The notes under the pieces: model-generated
Seen by the model: only the letters and a program-made list of their open reading frames with translations
Told to the model about the DNA's origin: nothing
The model's database searches: none
Shown: piece after piece, positions 1 to 13,708 of the stretch
Position numbering within the stretch: the stretch's first letter is position 1
Layout of the letters: every line of letters begins with the position of its first letter
Program-made: the position numbers and the translations under genes
Assembly (NCBI RefSeq): GCF_037392515.1
Contig: NC_090291.1
Span: 16,829,501-16,893,500, forward strand
Direction: 5' to 3'
Length of the DNA stretch: 64,000 bases
DNA from: Haliotis asinina
Taxonomy: Eukaryota; Mollusca; Gastropoda; Lepetellida; Haliotidae

Positions 1-2030
1 AGTAGAAGTTCTACCCTATTTCCACAAGGCAAAGAGATATTAATCACTTGATTTCATCCAAAATTAAATAATCATCTTTACATTTGTGTGTTGAGTGAAC
101 AGTCGATGCATCCTCTCATGTTAAAGACATAGGTTCAGTTCCTCACACAGTTTGTGAAACTTTTTTCCAATCATTATTAATATTGCTTGAATATTGTTAA
201 GAACTGAGTGACATGGTACTCTGTCACTCATCTTTACAGGGTTACTTTCTGTAAATAGAAAAACAAAGTTAATTAAAACTGCCATTTATAATTAGTCATC
301 AAAATATGCATGATGGACAAGAAGTAAGAACTGCCCTTCAATCCAATTGTCACCTTGTTATTGTGAACTCAGTCGTCCTGTTTACCTAGCTGTGTTGCCA
401 GTCTACAAACCTATACATGTACAGGGCCAATGATGATGCTGTCCAGCATGTCAATACACTGGACAAGGATTAGACTGCCAGGGAGGTATTGTCCAGACAT
501 GCATTTCACGAAGTGATAACCATGGTTAATTAACAAGCGACTCTGTATTGTCTTTGATGTAATTGTTTGTGGAATGATTTGGGCTTGGAATGGCTTTAGA
601 GTAAAGCTCAAGCAAACAGCAGACCAGCCCTGTGGCTTCAGAATGGGAGGAGGACCAGTCCTCCATGCGGTAGGCAAGGATTATGCTGACACTTGCACGA
701 CAGATTAGGACTGCTCTTCCTGCATACCAAATAGATCTGAACTGCTTCGATCCTAGTAAACATTATTTTGGATTGGAATGTAGGTGAATAGTTAAAAATA
801 AAATCCATTAACCAGTGATGTTTAGAGGATTTTCCTCACATTACTTTTGTGTAACTGAAAATAGCATGATATTTACCAACGGGTCAGTGCCGTGATCATT
901 TTGATTTCTTAGGGGAGTATAACACTCCATTCAACAATAGTCAGGGTTCTATAACCTTAGCATTATGACAAACAATCCAGTAGGTTACATGGAAGACCAA
1001 GCATGTTTGATTTAAGTCCTTTCACCTCTCATATTTACAGTTAAGAATAACTTAGTGGAGAAAGTGTATAATTTTTATCATGACATGAAGAAAGACGTCT
1101 TGACCCAGACTGAAAATCTTCAGAGGAATGAAAAAATAGCCTCCATTTAAGAACAGTTAAATAATGGTACTGGTATTGATCATTGCTCTCATTATCAATC
1201 ACTGGATTGTCTAGTCCAGATTGGATTCATCACAGGCTGACATCATACAGTTGGAACATTACCCAAATGTGTTATATGACAAACCAGCACTTTACTTGTC
1301 ATTTTTTCACCATATTCCATTAGTTTCATTAGTTTCTAATGCTTTCAGTGGTCTTTCAAATGCTTTCATGAGATTGGCAATATTTGCATTTTGTGCCAAC
1401 ACTCTCACTCAAAGGATCTTTAAACAAAACTAGTGGTCAGAAAAGTAGGTCTTGGTTGTAGACCTAATCCCCTTCATCAGTGTCAGACTGACAAGGTATG
1501 TTGTCATCTTGGACAGACTACTGGGGTCACAACTACCTCTATGGTAGGTTACAACTGTCAGTCATGATGTGTCTGTCTGTCCGAGATTTAACCTACCTGT
1601 TAGTTGGTAGTTACAGAAAGTGTTACAAGAACTAAGATGGAGTACCTAATCTAACCTCCTGGAAAAATGGTTCAGGTAGAATGCATGTTGATAGAGAATC
1701 TGTCTCAAGATTTAGGTTACCCAATAATGCTTTTTCGAAGCACTGGCTAGGTATTCTTAAAAGCCCTACAATCTAAAGCCCATTCTTACCACATTGGCTA
1801 TGATCAAAGTTAAGAATTCTTAGGGCCCTGAATGTTGCAAGAACAAGGGCCCTGTTACCATGTAGGGGAAGATAAAGGGTTAACAGATACTGATTTCATT
1901 TGGGCATTTTTTTATTAAAAATGTTAAAATGATAATGGTCTTGAAAGAATGTTCCAGAGTCCATCAGCATTCTCCAGTTAAGAAGTTCAACACATATTTC
2001 CCTCTCCGTAACCTCCCTTCTCTCCTTCCC

Positions 2031-2179
2031 CCTGGTTAAAGGGTTCTCTCATCATGCTGAAAACCAGGGTTTGATTCCCCACATAGGTACAATGTGTGAG
2101 TCCATCAAAGTGGTGTGCCCCAAAGTGATATTGATAAAATATTGGTAAAGGTGGCATAGACTAAACTCACTCAATCTCT
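2031..2179 (+). mobile_element. SINE family A copy
   Basis: Diverged copy with the B-box region GGTTTGATTCCCCACA, then GTACAATGTGTGA, and a shortened actcactc tail. Confidence 0.75.
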
Positions 2180-3278
2180 TATCCATTAAACTTAAAACAT
2201 ATGGTCCCAAAATGCCTCCAAAATTATTGTTCAAGAATGATGAATGTGTTACAGGTTTAACTGAAGTCATGATGTTTTCAACTGTGCTTTGCATGGAAAA
2301 ATAAATAAAACGAATTTGTTTGACATTAGGTGATAAGTGTAGAAGTTCACAAAGGCATCGTCATGTTGGTATCAATGGGGTGGCAATGAGAACCAGGGTT
2401 AAACTGACAAATGTGGTGATCATTATGATGTTTTAGAAGCCTGCAATGTATTGCAATGTTTAGGTAATCTTTCTGTTAATGCTTTTTCACAAAACAGCCT
2501 TGGCAATCCTACTCGCCTGATATTTTCCTGGTAAAGTTCACAATCTCGGGTATTTGTAGCCTTGAAGTTATGTTGACAAACAATGCCGATTGAACTTTCA
2601 AATCTAGAAACTTTGAATTCTTGCTTGAATTTACTACATCACCTGAGAGTCAAGTAGTGTCTGGGATTTGAAGAATGTGGTAAATATGCGTGTATGTGAT
2701 TGTCCGCTGGTAGTGGATAGTGACTTGTATACCCCTATGTAACATGATAATACACCTGTGGTATAACTTACAGGTTATATATACCAGATTCTGCTTGCCT
2801 CAAGACTGATTCAAGACTCACTATGCATGGAACTCTACAATATGGAGATACCAAATTCCAAGTTAAACTGACCCTAGTATGGTAATCTACCCTCAGTGAC
2901 TGGTGATCCCAGCCCATAATTATAGTTTATATCGTTCTCTGGAGTGACATCTTTTTTTATGATTACAAGCTATTTTTAAATGTTCATCTGTGATAGTATT
3001 GCTATTTTACTACCCCTCATTGACATACATTGATGTTGATTAAGTTTACTTTTTTGTGGAATTTTCATAGTCACGATGTGGCTGAAATACCACCTATGTG
3101 ACTTTAAACTCTCTCACTCATTCACTCAACTAGTTATACCTGTTTTTACCAACTAGTTTAGTTTTGTCAGTTGGTTGAAAGAAATTGGTTGGTCTAATCA
3201 TGAATATCATGTTACACAAACATTTAATGTGACTTTCAATCCATGTGGGGACTAGTTGTTAAAACTAGTACCTATCTT

Positions 3279-3387
3279 GGTCCTAGAGTTTTGAATCTCT
3301 CCTAACGCTACGATAGTTGTAAGTTAATGTTAATGTAAGGCACTTAAGACTATCTTGGCACTACGTGAGCTGCAGAAATCTAGGTCC
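3279..3387. repeat. Foldback element related to that at 12665
   Basis: GGTCCTAGAG at the left end and AAATCTAGGTCC at the right end, with inverted inner blocks (CTACGATAGTTG and GACTATCTTGGCACTACG). Confidence 0.55.
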
Positions 3388-6329
3388 TGTCATCAGAGGC
3401 TTCTTACAGATGTTCCCAGTGTATTGATGCTAATGATTTCAAACATTTTCTGGTCTTATTATTTACAGAGTACAGTTGTATATATGGATAAACTGACAAG
3501 TTAAACAAAAGCAACATGCTTTTCCTGCTATTTTTTTAATTTGTTTCATACTGAGAGCAAGCACAAGGATCCTATCATGGTCCTTTTCATGTAATAAGGC
3601 TGTTATGATTTTAAGGCACTCCAGTCTCTCTGCAACAGGTTTTACTTCAGTATTGGAGAATCTAGGTATGTCTCTGACTCTAAATAATCATTCAGGACAA
3701 TGTTTACAACATGTTACATCTGAATTGGCTGTACCACATTCATTACATCAAAAGCAGCTACAGGAAACCATGGTTACCAAGTGGTTTCTGTATCCATACA
3801 GACACATTCCTGCCCTTACAACAATTAGCAGCAGATATATCCTTTCTTCCTTACATCTGAACAGAGTCGTGAGATACGACCCCCACCTGCAGTCCGACCG
3901 TTGGCACTGTGTCCCACTGTTGGCGCTATGGATCCGGATCCGTGTTCTACCAGCCCTAAAGCAGATCAACATCCCCATATTGCCCCAACATGCAAGCAAT
4001 GCTGTATAAACACAAACAAATTTCTCTCAAGCTGCACTTTGGTATTTATTTGGGGTCACTTCCCAGGTGTAGAAGGGTGGCCTATAAGTGAAGAAGAATC
4101 CGCTTTGTTGTCAACCATGACACACCAGCCGATTGCTACCTTTCACATGTCGACCCTCACCTTGTTCTCATTGTTTCCTTAGCTGAATATCATCCCTTCT
4201 GTTTGTATCTAGTTAACTGACATTTATCTTTCTAATTCATTAATAAATCCATTGTGACTATGTGTTTAGATTGATAGGAATATTTGCAGCCATATTGGTC
4301 AGCAAGTACACTCAGGGAAACAGACAAAGCTGGGATAGGGAGTTGGCGAATATTCAGACTATTGGTGCTGTCAGATACGAATGATATCGTCAATGTCAAG
4401 AGCCATGTGTTTCATGTTAGTGTTGATGTGAACAAATAATCAACAATTAGTGAGTTGAGATGCTTCCTGAACCTCAACGGAACCCATTGAGTAAGCAGTA
4501 TTCAGACACTACTGACCTACACTTTCTCAGATACTTCAGCCCAGAAGGACTTGTCGGACATAATGGTGTCCACCACTGTCCACAGGGGCTGGAAGTAACC
4601 CTCTCCAACTGTCTCTTGTCAAGGCGGCTCTTATTATCCAGTACTCATTATGTGCTGACAGACTAAGACCGGCCAACATAGGTACCAGGGCACTTAACAT
4701 GCACCAAATCTAACATAGCAACAATAGCAAATCTCCTTATCAAAGTTAACATATTTGCTCCCCATGTTCCCACCATTTGTAGAAATACTTGTCGCTCTGG
4801 TCTTTGACTGGTTGATAGGACTTAATCATGGGAAAAAGTTTTACGCTAATAGATTTAGTTGACTTAGGCTTGAGAGTAAATTCTCATTTGGTGTTTGCTG
4901 TCCTACATGTGGTCTTTATGGGTTTGGGTTTGGCCTGTTTCTTTCTGCTAAACACATATGATTAATAGCTTTGCAGTGTGTCAATAGTAAGTTAATCAGC
5001 ACTGTTAGGGTGTATCATGTACTTTCAATGGTGTATGTATGTTGTTTTTTGTTATCATCATAAGTTCAGATCATTATTCAGCACTCCATTTGCAGAGTTT
5101 TTCTAATAATCATTGTATTTTTTAAGTAGAAGTTGTTATAAAAGTATAAAGGTTTTATTGTGTTCATGCGGTGACAAAACTCTCGTTTGACCAGAAGAAG
5201 ATAAAGCTGATGTTGAAACATGAAATCCCAGTCAGTGAAACATATATTGTAAAATTATTTGGATAAGTTTTTAAACTTGGAAACTTCTGAAAATTGTTCT
5301 TAAGGTCTAATAGGCTTGATGTTAGGTGACCCCCAACTGTTGATTTATAGTTTTGTGAACTGTTTTGTGAAGGAGCAGGCCAACATGCAGGTTACATGGC
5401 AGCAGAAGATTAAGTGAGTGTTAAATACTGATTGGGAGGACAAGATGGACATGCTCCAGCTGGGCCTGTGTTATATTTGCACAGTGTGCCTCAGTTTACG
5501 CAACATAGATAATAGAGCTTACATTTAGGAGACATTTTGAAAGATTTAAGGTTTAAGGGGTGTTAATGTGTAAAAACTTGTATGTTTCATACAAGCTAGA
5601 GTGGCAAAGGTGAGCCTTGAGTTGGTTCTACTAGAATCACAAATAAACACAAACAGATCGCTGGGTAAATATACGATCTTTCGACTTCTTTTGGACAAGC
5701 CAGGTGTATTATCTAGCTTAGAAACTAACAAATAATGATTAAATATGTCAGAATAAATTACAAAAATGTCAAATATCAAGCTAAAAAACAAATACATACA
5801 TGGTTTTGTGGAATCAATAATGAAATACTATCAGGTATATGTCACTGACTCCCAGTTTCGGAAATATTTTAAGCTATATGTGACAGTTTACTGTATTAAA
5901 GGTGCATGGTTTGTGGGATCTACCAGAAAAGAAGCAGATTTTGTAACTTTGGAAGAAACCCAACTGAAGTGTAGGTACATTTTATTTTAAAGTTTGTTGA
6001 TTAATCCATTGTAGTCAGATGAGATAGCTGAACATTTAACAAGATATATTATATGAATACAAGAAACATCAAAATTACAAGATTATGTCAAAGTCGGTTC
6101 TGTCTGTCGGTTTGTTTTGTTATCAAACATACTCTGTGTTCATTAACCCTTGTCCATTGTTTGCTTTGGTTATAAGATATATGAAGACATTTGAAATAGA
6201 GATCAAGAATCATGTACAGTTCACTGCATGTGTGATCTTAAATTTTGTATTATTAACTTATTTGTCATCATGATATGAACCTAGAAATATATCGTATTTT
6301 GACAAGTTAAGGCTATTTAGTTTTAACTT

Positions 6330-6810
6330 ATGTAACATTATCTTCACAACTTACTCAGATAGAAAATATGTTCTTTAGGTACCTTCACACCTTTGTCAGT
6401 AGGAACATATTTACTATTACCCTCACAACATACACTGTTGAATGTATGTGGCATTATCTTCACAAATTACTCAGAAAATATGTCTGTTTAGGTACCTTCA
6501 CAACGTACTCATTTGGAAAGTACATACTATTACCCTCACAACTTACTCAGCTGCAATGTATAAACTATTACCCTCACAACTTAACTTGAACTCATGTACC
6601 TTTACCTTCACAACAACTCAAGAGCTTTTCACATGTTCCTCTTCTGAAATGTATGTACTATTGCTTCCCTAGTTTACTCATCTGGAACTTAAGTATTGTT
6701 ACTGTCACAACAGTACTGTCATTGGCAGAAAACATATACTATTACCCTCACAACTTACTCAATGGAATATATGTATTGTATTTTAACAACTTACTCAGCA
6801 AGAAACTACG
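6330..6810. repeat. Degenerate tandem array
   Basis: Repeated units built on ACTATTACCCTCACAACTTA then CTCAG and a variable segment, roughly 40-45 bp apart. Heavily decayed. Confidence 0.65.
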
Positions 6811-8498
6811 CATTGTATTGGAGATGCTTTAATGTTTAATGGTTATTTTCAGTTATACACAGCTTTTCAATAGGGTGAGAGGCACAGGACAGTGAACACT
6901 TCTTGTCATCCGTATGTTTTTCACAAGTCTGTATTCTTAAATGACAAATACGCTCAGACTATTTTCACATTTCTCTGTAAAAACATTTTCTCTGTGAAAA
7001 CTAAAAAACCAATATTACAATGTTACAGTGATTTTTCGGATGATTTTAAGACTTTAATTTTAAACTGAGCAATAATGCATACAGATGAAAAATCAGTATT
7101 TGACTGTGTACTTACAATCCTTGCAACCCGATGAAGAAATGGACAGCCTGACAAGTCCTTTTGACTGAGTACATGATTAGACTGATGGTTGCAGTTGCTG
7201 CCATTTTTCAATAACCTGGGGATTTATTTTAGTGCCTTTTATATTTGTGATTTCTTGTTTTACAAATTTTTGTCCCCAGAAAACTAACAGGCAGGATGTG
7301 AAAAACAAATCCTGTCAAAGCAAAACCCCACATGAGTTTCCACATTAACTCTTTTGGTTTGTTTATATGAACTAAAAACAAGTTGAGTGAGATTAGGTCT
7401 CCCTCTGATTTCATGAATATTTCACTTATATCACATTAACATTAAGATTTTAAGGGAAAAGGTTTTGGGTTTTTTTTTAATGTTATTCTTATAAAAATCT
7501 GACAAGCAGTTCTGTGAAACTAGAAATAATTGGTCTTAACACTTTTAATAATCACCTTTGATAAATCAGTAAACTTTTAGGTGATGATCATCTCATCACG
7601 AAACCTGGCTGTTATGGATATTTCATCTTAAGGTAAAATGAAAAGGTTCACTGCATGTGAAATCTGTGGAAATCTACACTTGTCACATATTCTAGACTTG
7701 CATGGGCTTTCTTGGATATATTTGTTTTGGGGCAGTGTGTTAAATAGTTTCTAAATCTTTCTAGCCAGTTGGGAAAATAATTCACTAGCCCAAAATTTGA
7801 ATGTAGACACAGTTTTCATCATTAAGCTGCAATTTTTATGAAGATTTTTATCAGGCCTTAATCTTGCATGATTGAGATTGAGATTTACTGGCCTGACTGG
7901 ATTTTTACTAACCACCAGCTAGCAGGCCAGTGGTTATATTGCACACTGTTTCAGGGTCTGTGTAACACACTAGGATATCTCAATCACAATGATGATGTTT
8001 TATGTGTAGGATATAATTTGACCAATGGGCATTATTGCAACGTAAGCCCACTTTCCATGTGAAATACCCAAGAACGGAAGACCCACAGGCTTTCCCATGG
8101 GAAGAGAGCTTACTTTTCAGTAATGCCCATTGGTCATGTTATGTCCAACTTATAAACCAACCAAATATGTACTTTGATATAATTTCAGTACTTGATAATT
8201 TACTGTTGGCATCAGCTGTGATGAAGCTGGCAACCAACGCCTTTCAATGCATATCCTTCTTGTGCCCTGCACATGCTCTGCCCACACTACCCATCTTGTG
8301 AGGAGCACATGGTTCATACCAACAAACAGTCTCCTTCTTCACAACAGTCTTTCGTAGCCTAGTGGATAAAATCGGCAGGCTAGTAAGCAAGACAAAGTCG
8401 AATCAATCTTTAAAACTGGTAGTAATTCAAAGTGAAAGGCTATTCCTCAGAAAATCCCCAGCAGAGGGACATTATTAAGATAATGTCCATGGCAGAGG

Positions 8499-8640
8499 GA
8501 CATTATTTAGATAATTGCCTTAGGAAGATTTGAGGGATATTACGTGAGAAATAGTGTCCCTCAAGAAGAACAAAGTGACGTCACAGTCGGTTTATAAATA
8601 ATAGTAGACGTTCACTCTCTCTTTGAGAGGTGATACCGCA
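8499..8640 (+). promoter_or_regulatory. Promoter-like patch (CRE and TATA motifs), possible LTR relic
   Basis: A short inverted repeat (GAGGGACATTATTT near 8499, AAATAGTGTCCCTC near 8556) is followed by a perfect CRE TGACGTCA near 8576 and TTATAAATA about 20 bp later. An AATAAA lies near 8769. No gene begins here that I can recognise. The order TATA then poly(A) signal would suit a decayed LTR. Confidence 0.35.
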
Positions 8641-9832
8641 ATGAACTCACATAAAATTTAGCTATATTATAGTTATTTCTAAGTTACATTTAATTCATTT
8701 ATTATTCTTAATTAAAGTATTATGTAGACTTTAGTGTTGAACTGTTATTCGCTGTTTAATGTTGTACAAATAAATGTCCAATTCCACTTGCACAAGGATG
8801 TAAAATTTTGCTATTCATGTATGCATGAACTGCTTACTTCAATGAAATTGAATTAACATTCTTTTTCCTGTGAGAGGATTCTATTCTGAACCCTCTCACA
8901 CATTTTACAGTCCTGATTACTCAGCATGTTAGTAAATGGATTCCTGTAAATGGGTTAATAGTGAAAGTCACTTTCATAGAAGATGTACATGTTTAAAAAC
9001 TTATTACTGGCACAATCTGGCTCTCCATTGCAGACTTGGCAGATATTTGAGGATGTTTTATCAGTATTTCACAGCAAATTAAAATCCATGGTCCTTTGAG
9101 ATCAGACTGGTTGAAGTAGAGAGGTCTAGCCAGGGATCGTATCAAAACCGTTCTGTAAGTTTTGTTGAATATTTACCAACAAACATTTTCCCAAAAATCT
9201 GTTTCCACTTCACCAGTAGAATCAAAACACTTTCTTTCAACCTTTTCATGAAACACTGGAAGTATGTTCTTTTTCCTTAAAATCATCCATCCTTGTATGG
9301 CTGATATATCTTCAGAGTCAAGTGGTCACATGCTTATGACAATTTTATTCGGGCTAGGCAAAATCTACTTGGCCAGTTTAATCACAAAGGAATTCTCAGG
9401 TGCTGCTTGATGTAACTATTATCTGGAAGGATATGTTTTCTTGCAGTGCGCAATCTCTACCCCCGATACTCTGGCTGCTCTGGGCTCATTAGACTAACAG
9501 CTAGTCTCTGAAATGAACATATTTTGCTGAAAAAATGTTCATAGTGAAAAAAAAATAATATAATGAAATGGAGCCCTGAGACTTTCTTCATTTTCTGAAG
9601 CTAAGGAAATCTAGGCCACATTTTCTAGACTTGCGTGGTCTTTCCTGGATATATGTACTTCAGGGTCTGTACGACAGACTATGGGCTCATGCAGCAGGCC
9701 AGATAGTGAGACTGTCTTGGAGATTGCTCTAGAGGTGTAAATAATAGAAGGAAATAGGGAGGAAAGGCCAAGTTCATCGAGTGGTAAACTTGTAAGACCT
9801 GCTTTCCCCACGGCTTTTCTAAGGCTTTAGAC

Positions 9833-10215
9833 CTGTGAAGATCCAGGTTGGAATTGGTCTTTGGCAACCCATGTTTGTCTCCCTGTGAAGATCCAGGCTG
9901 GAATTGGTCTTTGGCAACCCATGTTTGTCTCCCTGTGAAGATCTAGGCTGGAATTGGTCTTCAGCAACCCATGTTTGTCTCCCTGTGAAGATCCAGGCTG
10001 GAATTGGTCTTCAGCAACCTATGCCCGTCGTAAGAGGTGGCTGAAGGGATGGTCAGGCTGGCTGTCTTGGTTGACACATTTCATCATATCTCAATTGCAT
10101 AGATCAATGTTCATGCTGCTGATCACTAGATTGTCTGGTTCAGATACGGTTGTTAACAGACCGCCACTATATGGCTGGAATATTTCTGAGTGCGGAATTA
10201 AACAACAATCATGGG
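9833..10215 (+). mobile_element. SINE family B with four tandem copies of its 5' head
   Basis: A 50-bp unit (start CCTGTGAAGATCCAGG, then GGAATTGGTC and GCAACCCATG) is repeated four times at 9833-10032. It is followed by one normal family B body (GTAAGAGGTGGCTGAAGGGA, then CAGACCGCCACTATATGGCT) ending near 10215 without an ACTC run. Confidence 0.8.
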
Positions 10216-11490
10216 TCACAAATCAACTGAAGTTATCCAGCATTGCTCATGGAGAGTCCATGGATTGTTGAGCAGTGTTTCACATGATATATATCCTGTT
10301 TCACATGATATATATTGGCACAAAGACATCATTTAACTGTTCCTGATTTCCTTATAGTGTCAATTGACATAGTGACTAATAGATCTATTATTGCTAACTA
10401 TATACAGAAATAGTTTGTAACTGTTGCAAAATTGCAAAACTACAAGGTTTCTGATACAACTTTGTTTCCTTAATAATAAACTTCACAAATTATATGTTTT
10501 ATGATTTTCACCTACACCACATTTCTACCCATATATCAAGATGTAAAAGATAGAACCTTTAACAGATTAGTTTACGCATTTAATTGTTTAGAGTTGGCAG
10601 AGGTAGGTAAATGTATACCAGTAACAAACAATCGCTGATGGTGGCACATTATCGCTTATCACCATTGTGTCCAGACAGTCAATCTGTCGGATAATGAGAG
10701 GCAGCTCCTAATGCCTACAGCTTATCACAAGCAGAACACACTCATACCTGCCTCCATATTCCCTCTGTCTTATATACAATTACCCACAGTCACTCATGTT
10801 GCCACAGCGTGGCTGCTTGTAGGGACCATCTCAAAAGTCACATGTGAATTAATTAGGACAATTCTCTGGAAATTGGCTCATCTCCCAGTAAGAATGTTCA
10901 ATTTCATGGGTCTTTCTATTTTCATTTTAATACTATTACTTTCTTTGCTTGAAAGGGAATTTGTTGTACATCAGATTCTGTGATAAATAAATGTACATGT
11001 AACAATATGCAAATCACCAAAAGATTAAATAATTAAAAGCAGCAAAACCTTGTGCACATTGCAAAGAAATCTCAACCAACCCACTCACTGATTCAGAATG
11101 ATATTCTTTGATAGATAACCACTTGAGATGCCCCCCAATAGTGCATGCATCATAATATTGAAATGCCAGGGCATGTTCTTGTCTGCAAGAAGACAGGTGA
11201 CAAACAATCACCCTACCTGACCGCAAATACATCTGATTTACAACCTGTACATCAAAGGGTCAAACGAGCTTTTCAAGGTGGACAGTTCCAGGTGGAAATG
11301 GTCTTGGCCACTACAAGACACTTCTAATGTCATATTTATCAACGCAGACATGACTTTATCAGGCACCCTTGCTCTTACCCACAATGCAAGTGTGGGAATA
11401 ACGGGTAGTAAACACTCCACCCAGACACCTCATTTGGGAATAAAGCCTATTTATAGATGTTTCAATAAGGAAGGAGTGCATATCATTTTG

Positions 11491-11646
11491 TGCACCAGTA
11501 GCTTTGTGGTTAAAGTGTTCACTGGTCGCTCTGAAGACTGGGTTCAGCTTCCCACGTGGGTACAATATGTGAAGCCCATTTCTGGTGTGCCTTGCTATAA
11601 TATTGCTGGAATATTGATAAAGGTATAAAACCAAACTCACTCAATC
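11491..11646 (+). mobile_element. SINE family A copy
   Basis: Contains AGCTTTGTGGTTAAAG, GGGTACAATATGTGAAGCCC and ATATTGCTGGAATATTG, ending actcactcaatc. Confidence 0.8.
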
Positions 11647-12327
11647 CTGAGGAGGCTTTACTGTATAATTCCTGAATATATAAAATTTGGGTTAAAACAA
11701 ATTATTTCATTCAATCTGAAAAAGAGTTCTTAAACTTAGAACCTGCAACTGTGGAGATCTGAACTTGCATTATTTTTAGCTTTCGATGGAGAGAAAATAA
11801 TGTAGTTCAGGGACCGTGAGACAGTCTCAGTTTACTGCTGCTTTGAACAGAGTTCCAGTCATATCAAGGTGTGTCTACCTACTGTGTGAAGGAAGGTTGA
11901 TTAAATTCTCAGACATTTTCCACTTTGGTAAACCACAAGCATGGACATGGTACTGAATAGCTGAGAAACAAAATATGGGATTATAACCCACATGGCTTCT
12001 TGCATGCAGTTAGAAATATATGGTGACACTGGTGACTAGACCACTTGTACACAGCATGTACTTTGAGGCACAAAACCATGATACTGTTGTTTTTTTAAAT
12101 TTTTATCTGGTTTTAATTCTTTTTTTTATTGGGTAGTGTGAGTGGTGGGTTGATTGCAGATTAAATTTATCCAGTCGTTTAACGATCAGGGCATGAGAAT
12201 GCCTGCTTAACAGTTAGATGAGCTTTGTTTGCTCTAGCAGTGACCTATCTGTGAATGTTCAGTTAGAATGTTCATCTGCAGTAACCCAGTAACTTCAGTA
12301 ACAGGCAAGTAACAGAAATGAATAGTT

Positions 12328-12480
12328 AGGCTTGCTGACTTGGTTGACACATGTCATCAGTTCCCAATTTTGCAGATCGATGCTCATACTGTTTGTCACT
12401 GGATTGTCTGGCCCAGGCTCGATTATTTACAGACCGCCACCATTGCTAAGTGTGGCATAAAACTAAACTCACTCACTCTA
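12328..12480 (+). mobile_element. SINE family B, 5'-truncated copy
   Basis: Body GACTTGGTTGACACATGTCA, CACTGGATTGTCTGGCCCAG and ACAGACCGCCACC, tail ACTAAACTCACTCAC. Confidence 0.75.
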
Positions 12481-12664
12481 GTAGAGTGTTGCTGCTACTA
12501 TTGCTACAATGTTGCAATAAACTCAACTATATGCTGCTTACACAACCAAGATGTGCTGTTTGCTTCTCAGATGAGGAATCATGTGACAGCCATGGCAGTG
12601 GAATGGCCAGAGACTGCCATGGGTATCACTGTCTGTGAAAGACAGCTTATGACTTTCAAGTACT

Positions 12665-12738
12665 GGACCTAGATTTTCGAGGCTGTCTTAGTGCTAATGA
12701 CTATGTTAGCACTACGAGAGCTTCGAAAATCCATGCCC
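12665..12738. repeat. Foldback element
   Basis: CCTAGATTTTCGAGGCTGTC and its inverted partner GAGCTTCGAAAATCCATG flank a short loop; related to the element at 3279. Confidence 0.65.
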
Positions 12739-13383
12739 TGGTTCTGAGACAATAGCCATGCCATTAGTTTACGTTCTACCCCCTCAACATTCATGGTGAA
12801 GATAAACCCTAATTACAAAATGTTCAAGATCAACCATTAAATGATCATTTCCAGTTACAAATTTTACAAATGTTTCTTTCATGGTGGCCTATCTCCTGTA
12901 TTCGCTTATTAGCATGAACATCTGTATAACATGTTAATGTTCAAATTAACTTCATCCTAAAAGGATGCTGGTACTTTTTACTTGAAATAATGTTTTCATT
13001 TGATTGATTCAGTTATTTACATGAACTAAGCATCAAAATGTCATGCTGAGTTTGAATAAGTCAAAAGTACTGACAGCTTTTAGTGTGTCTCTTAATCAGA
13101 TGACGCTGTGTACAGGGGAAAGATACTGTTACCTGGAGCGATCACTAAATTGTTAGGCAGTCATATATAAAAATGCTTGGACACATTCATTGCACTTTAG
13201 GCACCCTGTTCATCTTATGTTTTCTTGTCACAGATATTAAATTAATTTTTTATTTGAAAACATTATCGGTTTTTAAACACATTATCATATTTAATGTGGC
13301 AGAATGATATTTAATTGTATCTGGCCATCAAGTCTTATGGTATTAGAATAGTAACACCTGTCGACATCATATGACATGAGGAA

Positions 13384-13708
13384 GCGTAGGGTAGCCTAGT
13401 GGCTAGAGTGTTCGCAGGTCATGCCAAACACCCAGGTTTGATTTTCAACATGGGTACAATATGTGAAGTTATTTTCCGGTGTACCCTACTTTCATAGTTC
13501 TTGAATATTGCTAAAAGTGGCGTTGAATCCCACATTACACATGGTTATGAGAGTGAGTATGGTTTTATGTCGCTTGTAATGGTATTCCAGCTATATCATG
13601 GTATGGGACACCAGAATTGGGCATTACACATTGTGCCTGTCTGGAGAATTGAACCCAGGTATAGGCATGATGAGCAAATGCTTTAATCCATAGGTTACCC
13701 CACCACTT
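13384..13708. mobile_element. Two family A SINEs head to head (inverted pair)
   Basis: A plus-strand copy (13384-13537) and a minus-strand copy (about 13549-13708) meet at their 3' tails, separated by a few bases. The pair could fold into a long hairpin. Plus copy: TAGCCTAGTGGCTAGAG; minus copy ends with the reversed head TTACCCCACCAC. Confidence 0.75.

Larger units (their letters stand above)
1..9832. other. Gene-free stretch, AT-rich with repeat relics
   Basis: No exon with recognisable protein similarity was found. Short ORFs here lack coding character. The stretch holds weak SINE fragments (about 100-235, 1170-1220, 3070-3130), one clearer SINE (2031-2179), a foldback (3279-3387), a degenerate array (6330-6810) and a promoter-like patch near 8500-8640. 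The 3840-4180 patch is GC-richer but matches nothing I know. Confidence 0.6.

Noticed and set aside
3605..4182. GC-richer ORFs of 134 and 93 codons
   Set aside because: No signal peptide, domain or similarity that I recognise, no convincing splice sites, and frames overlap on both strands.
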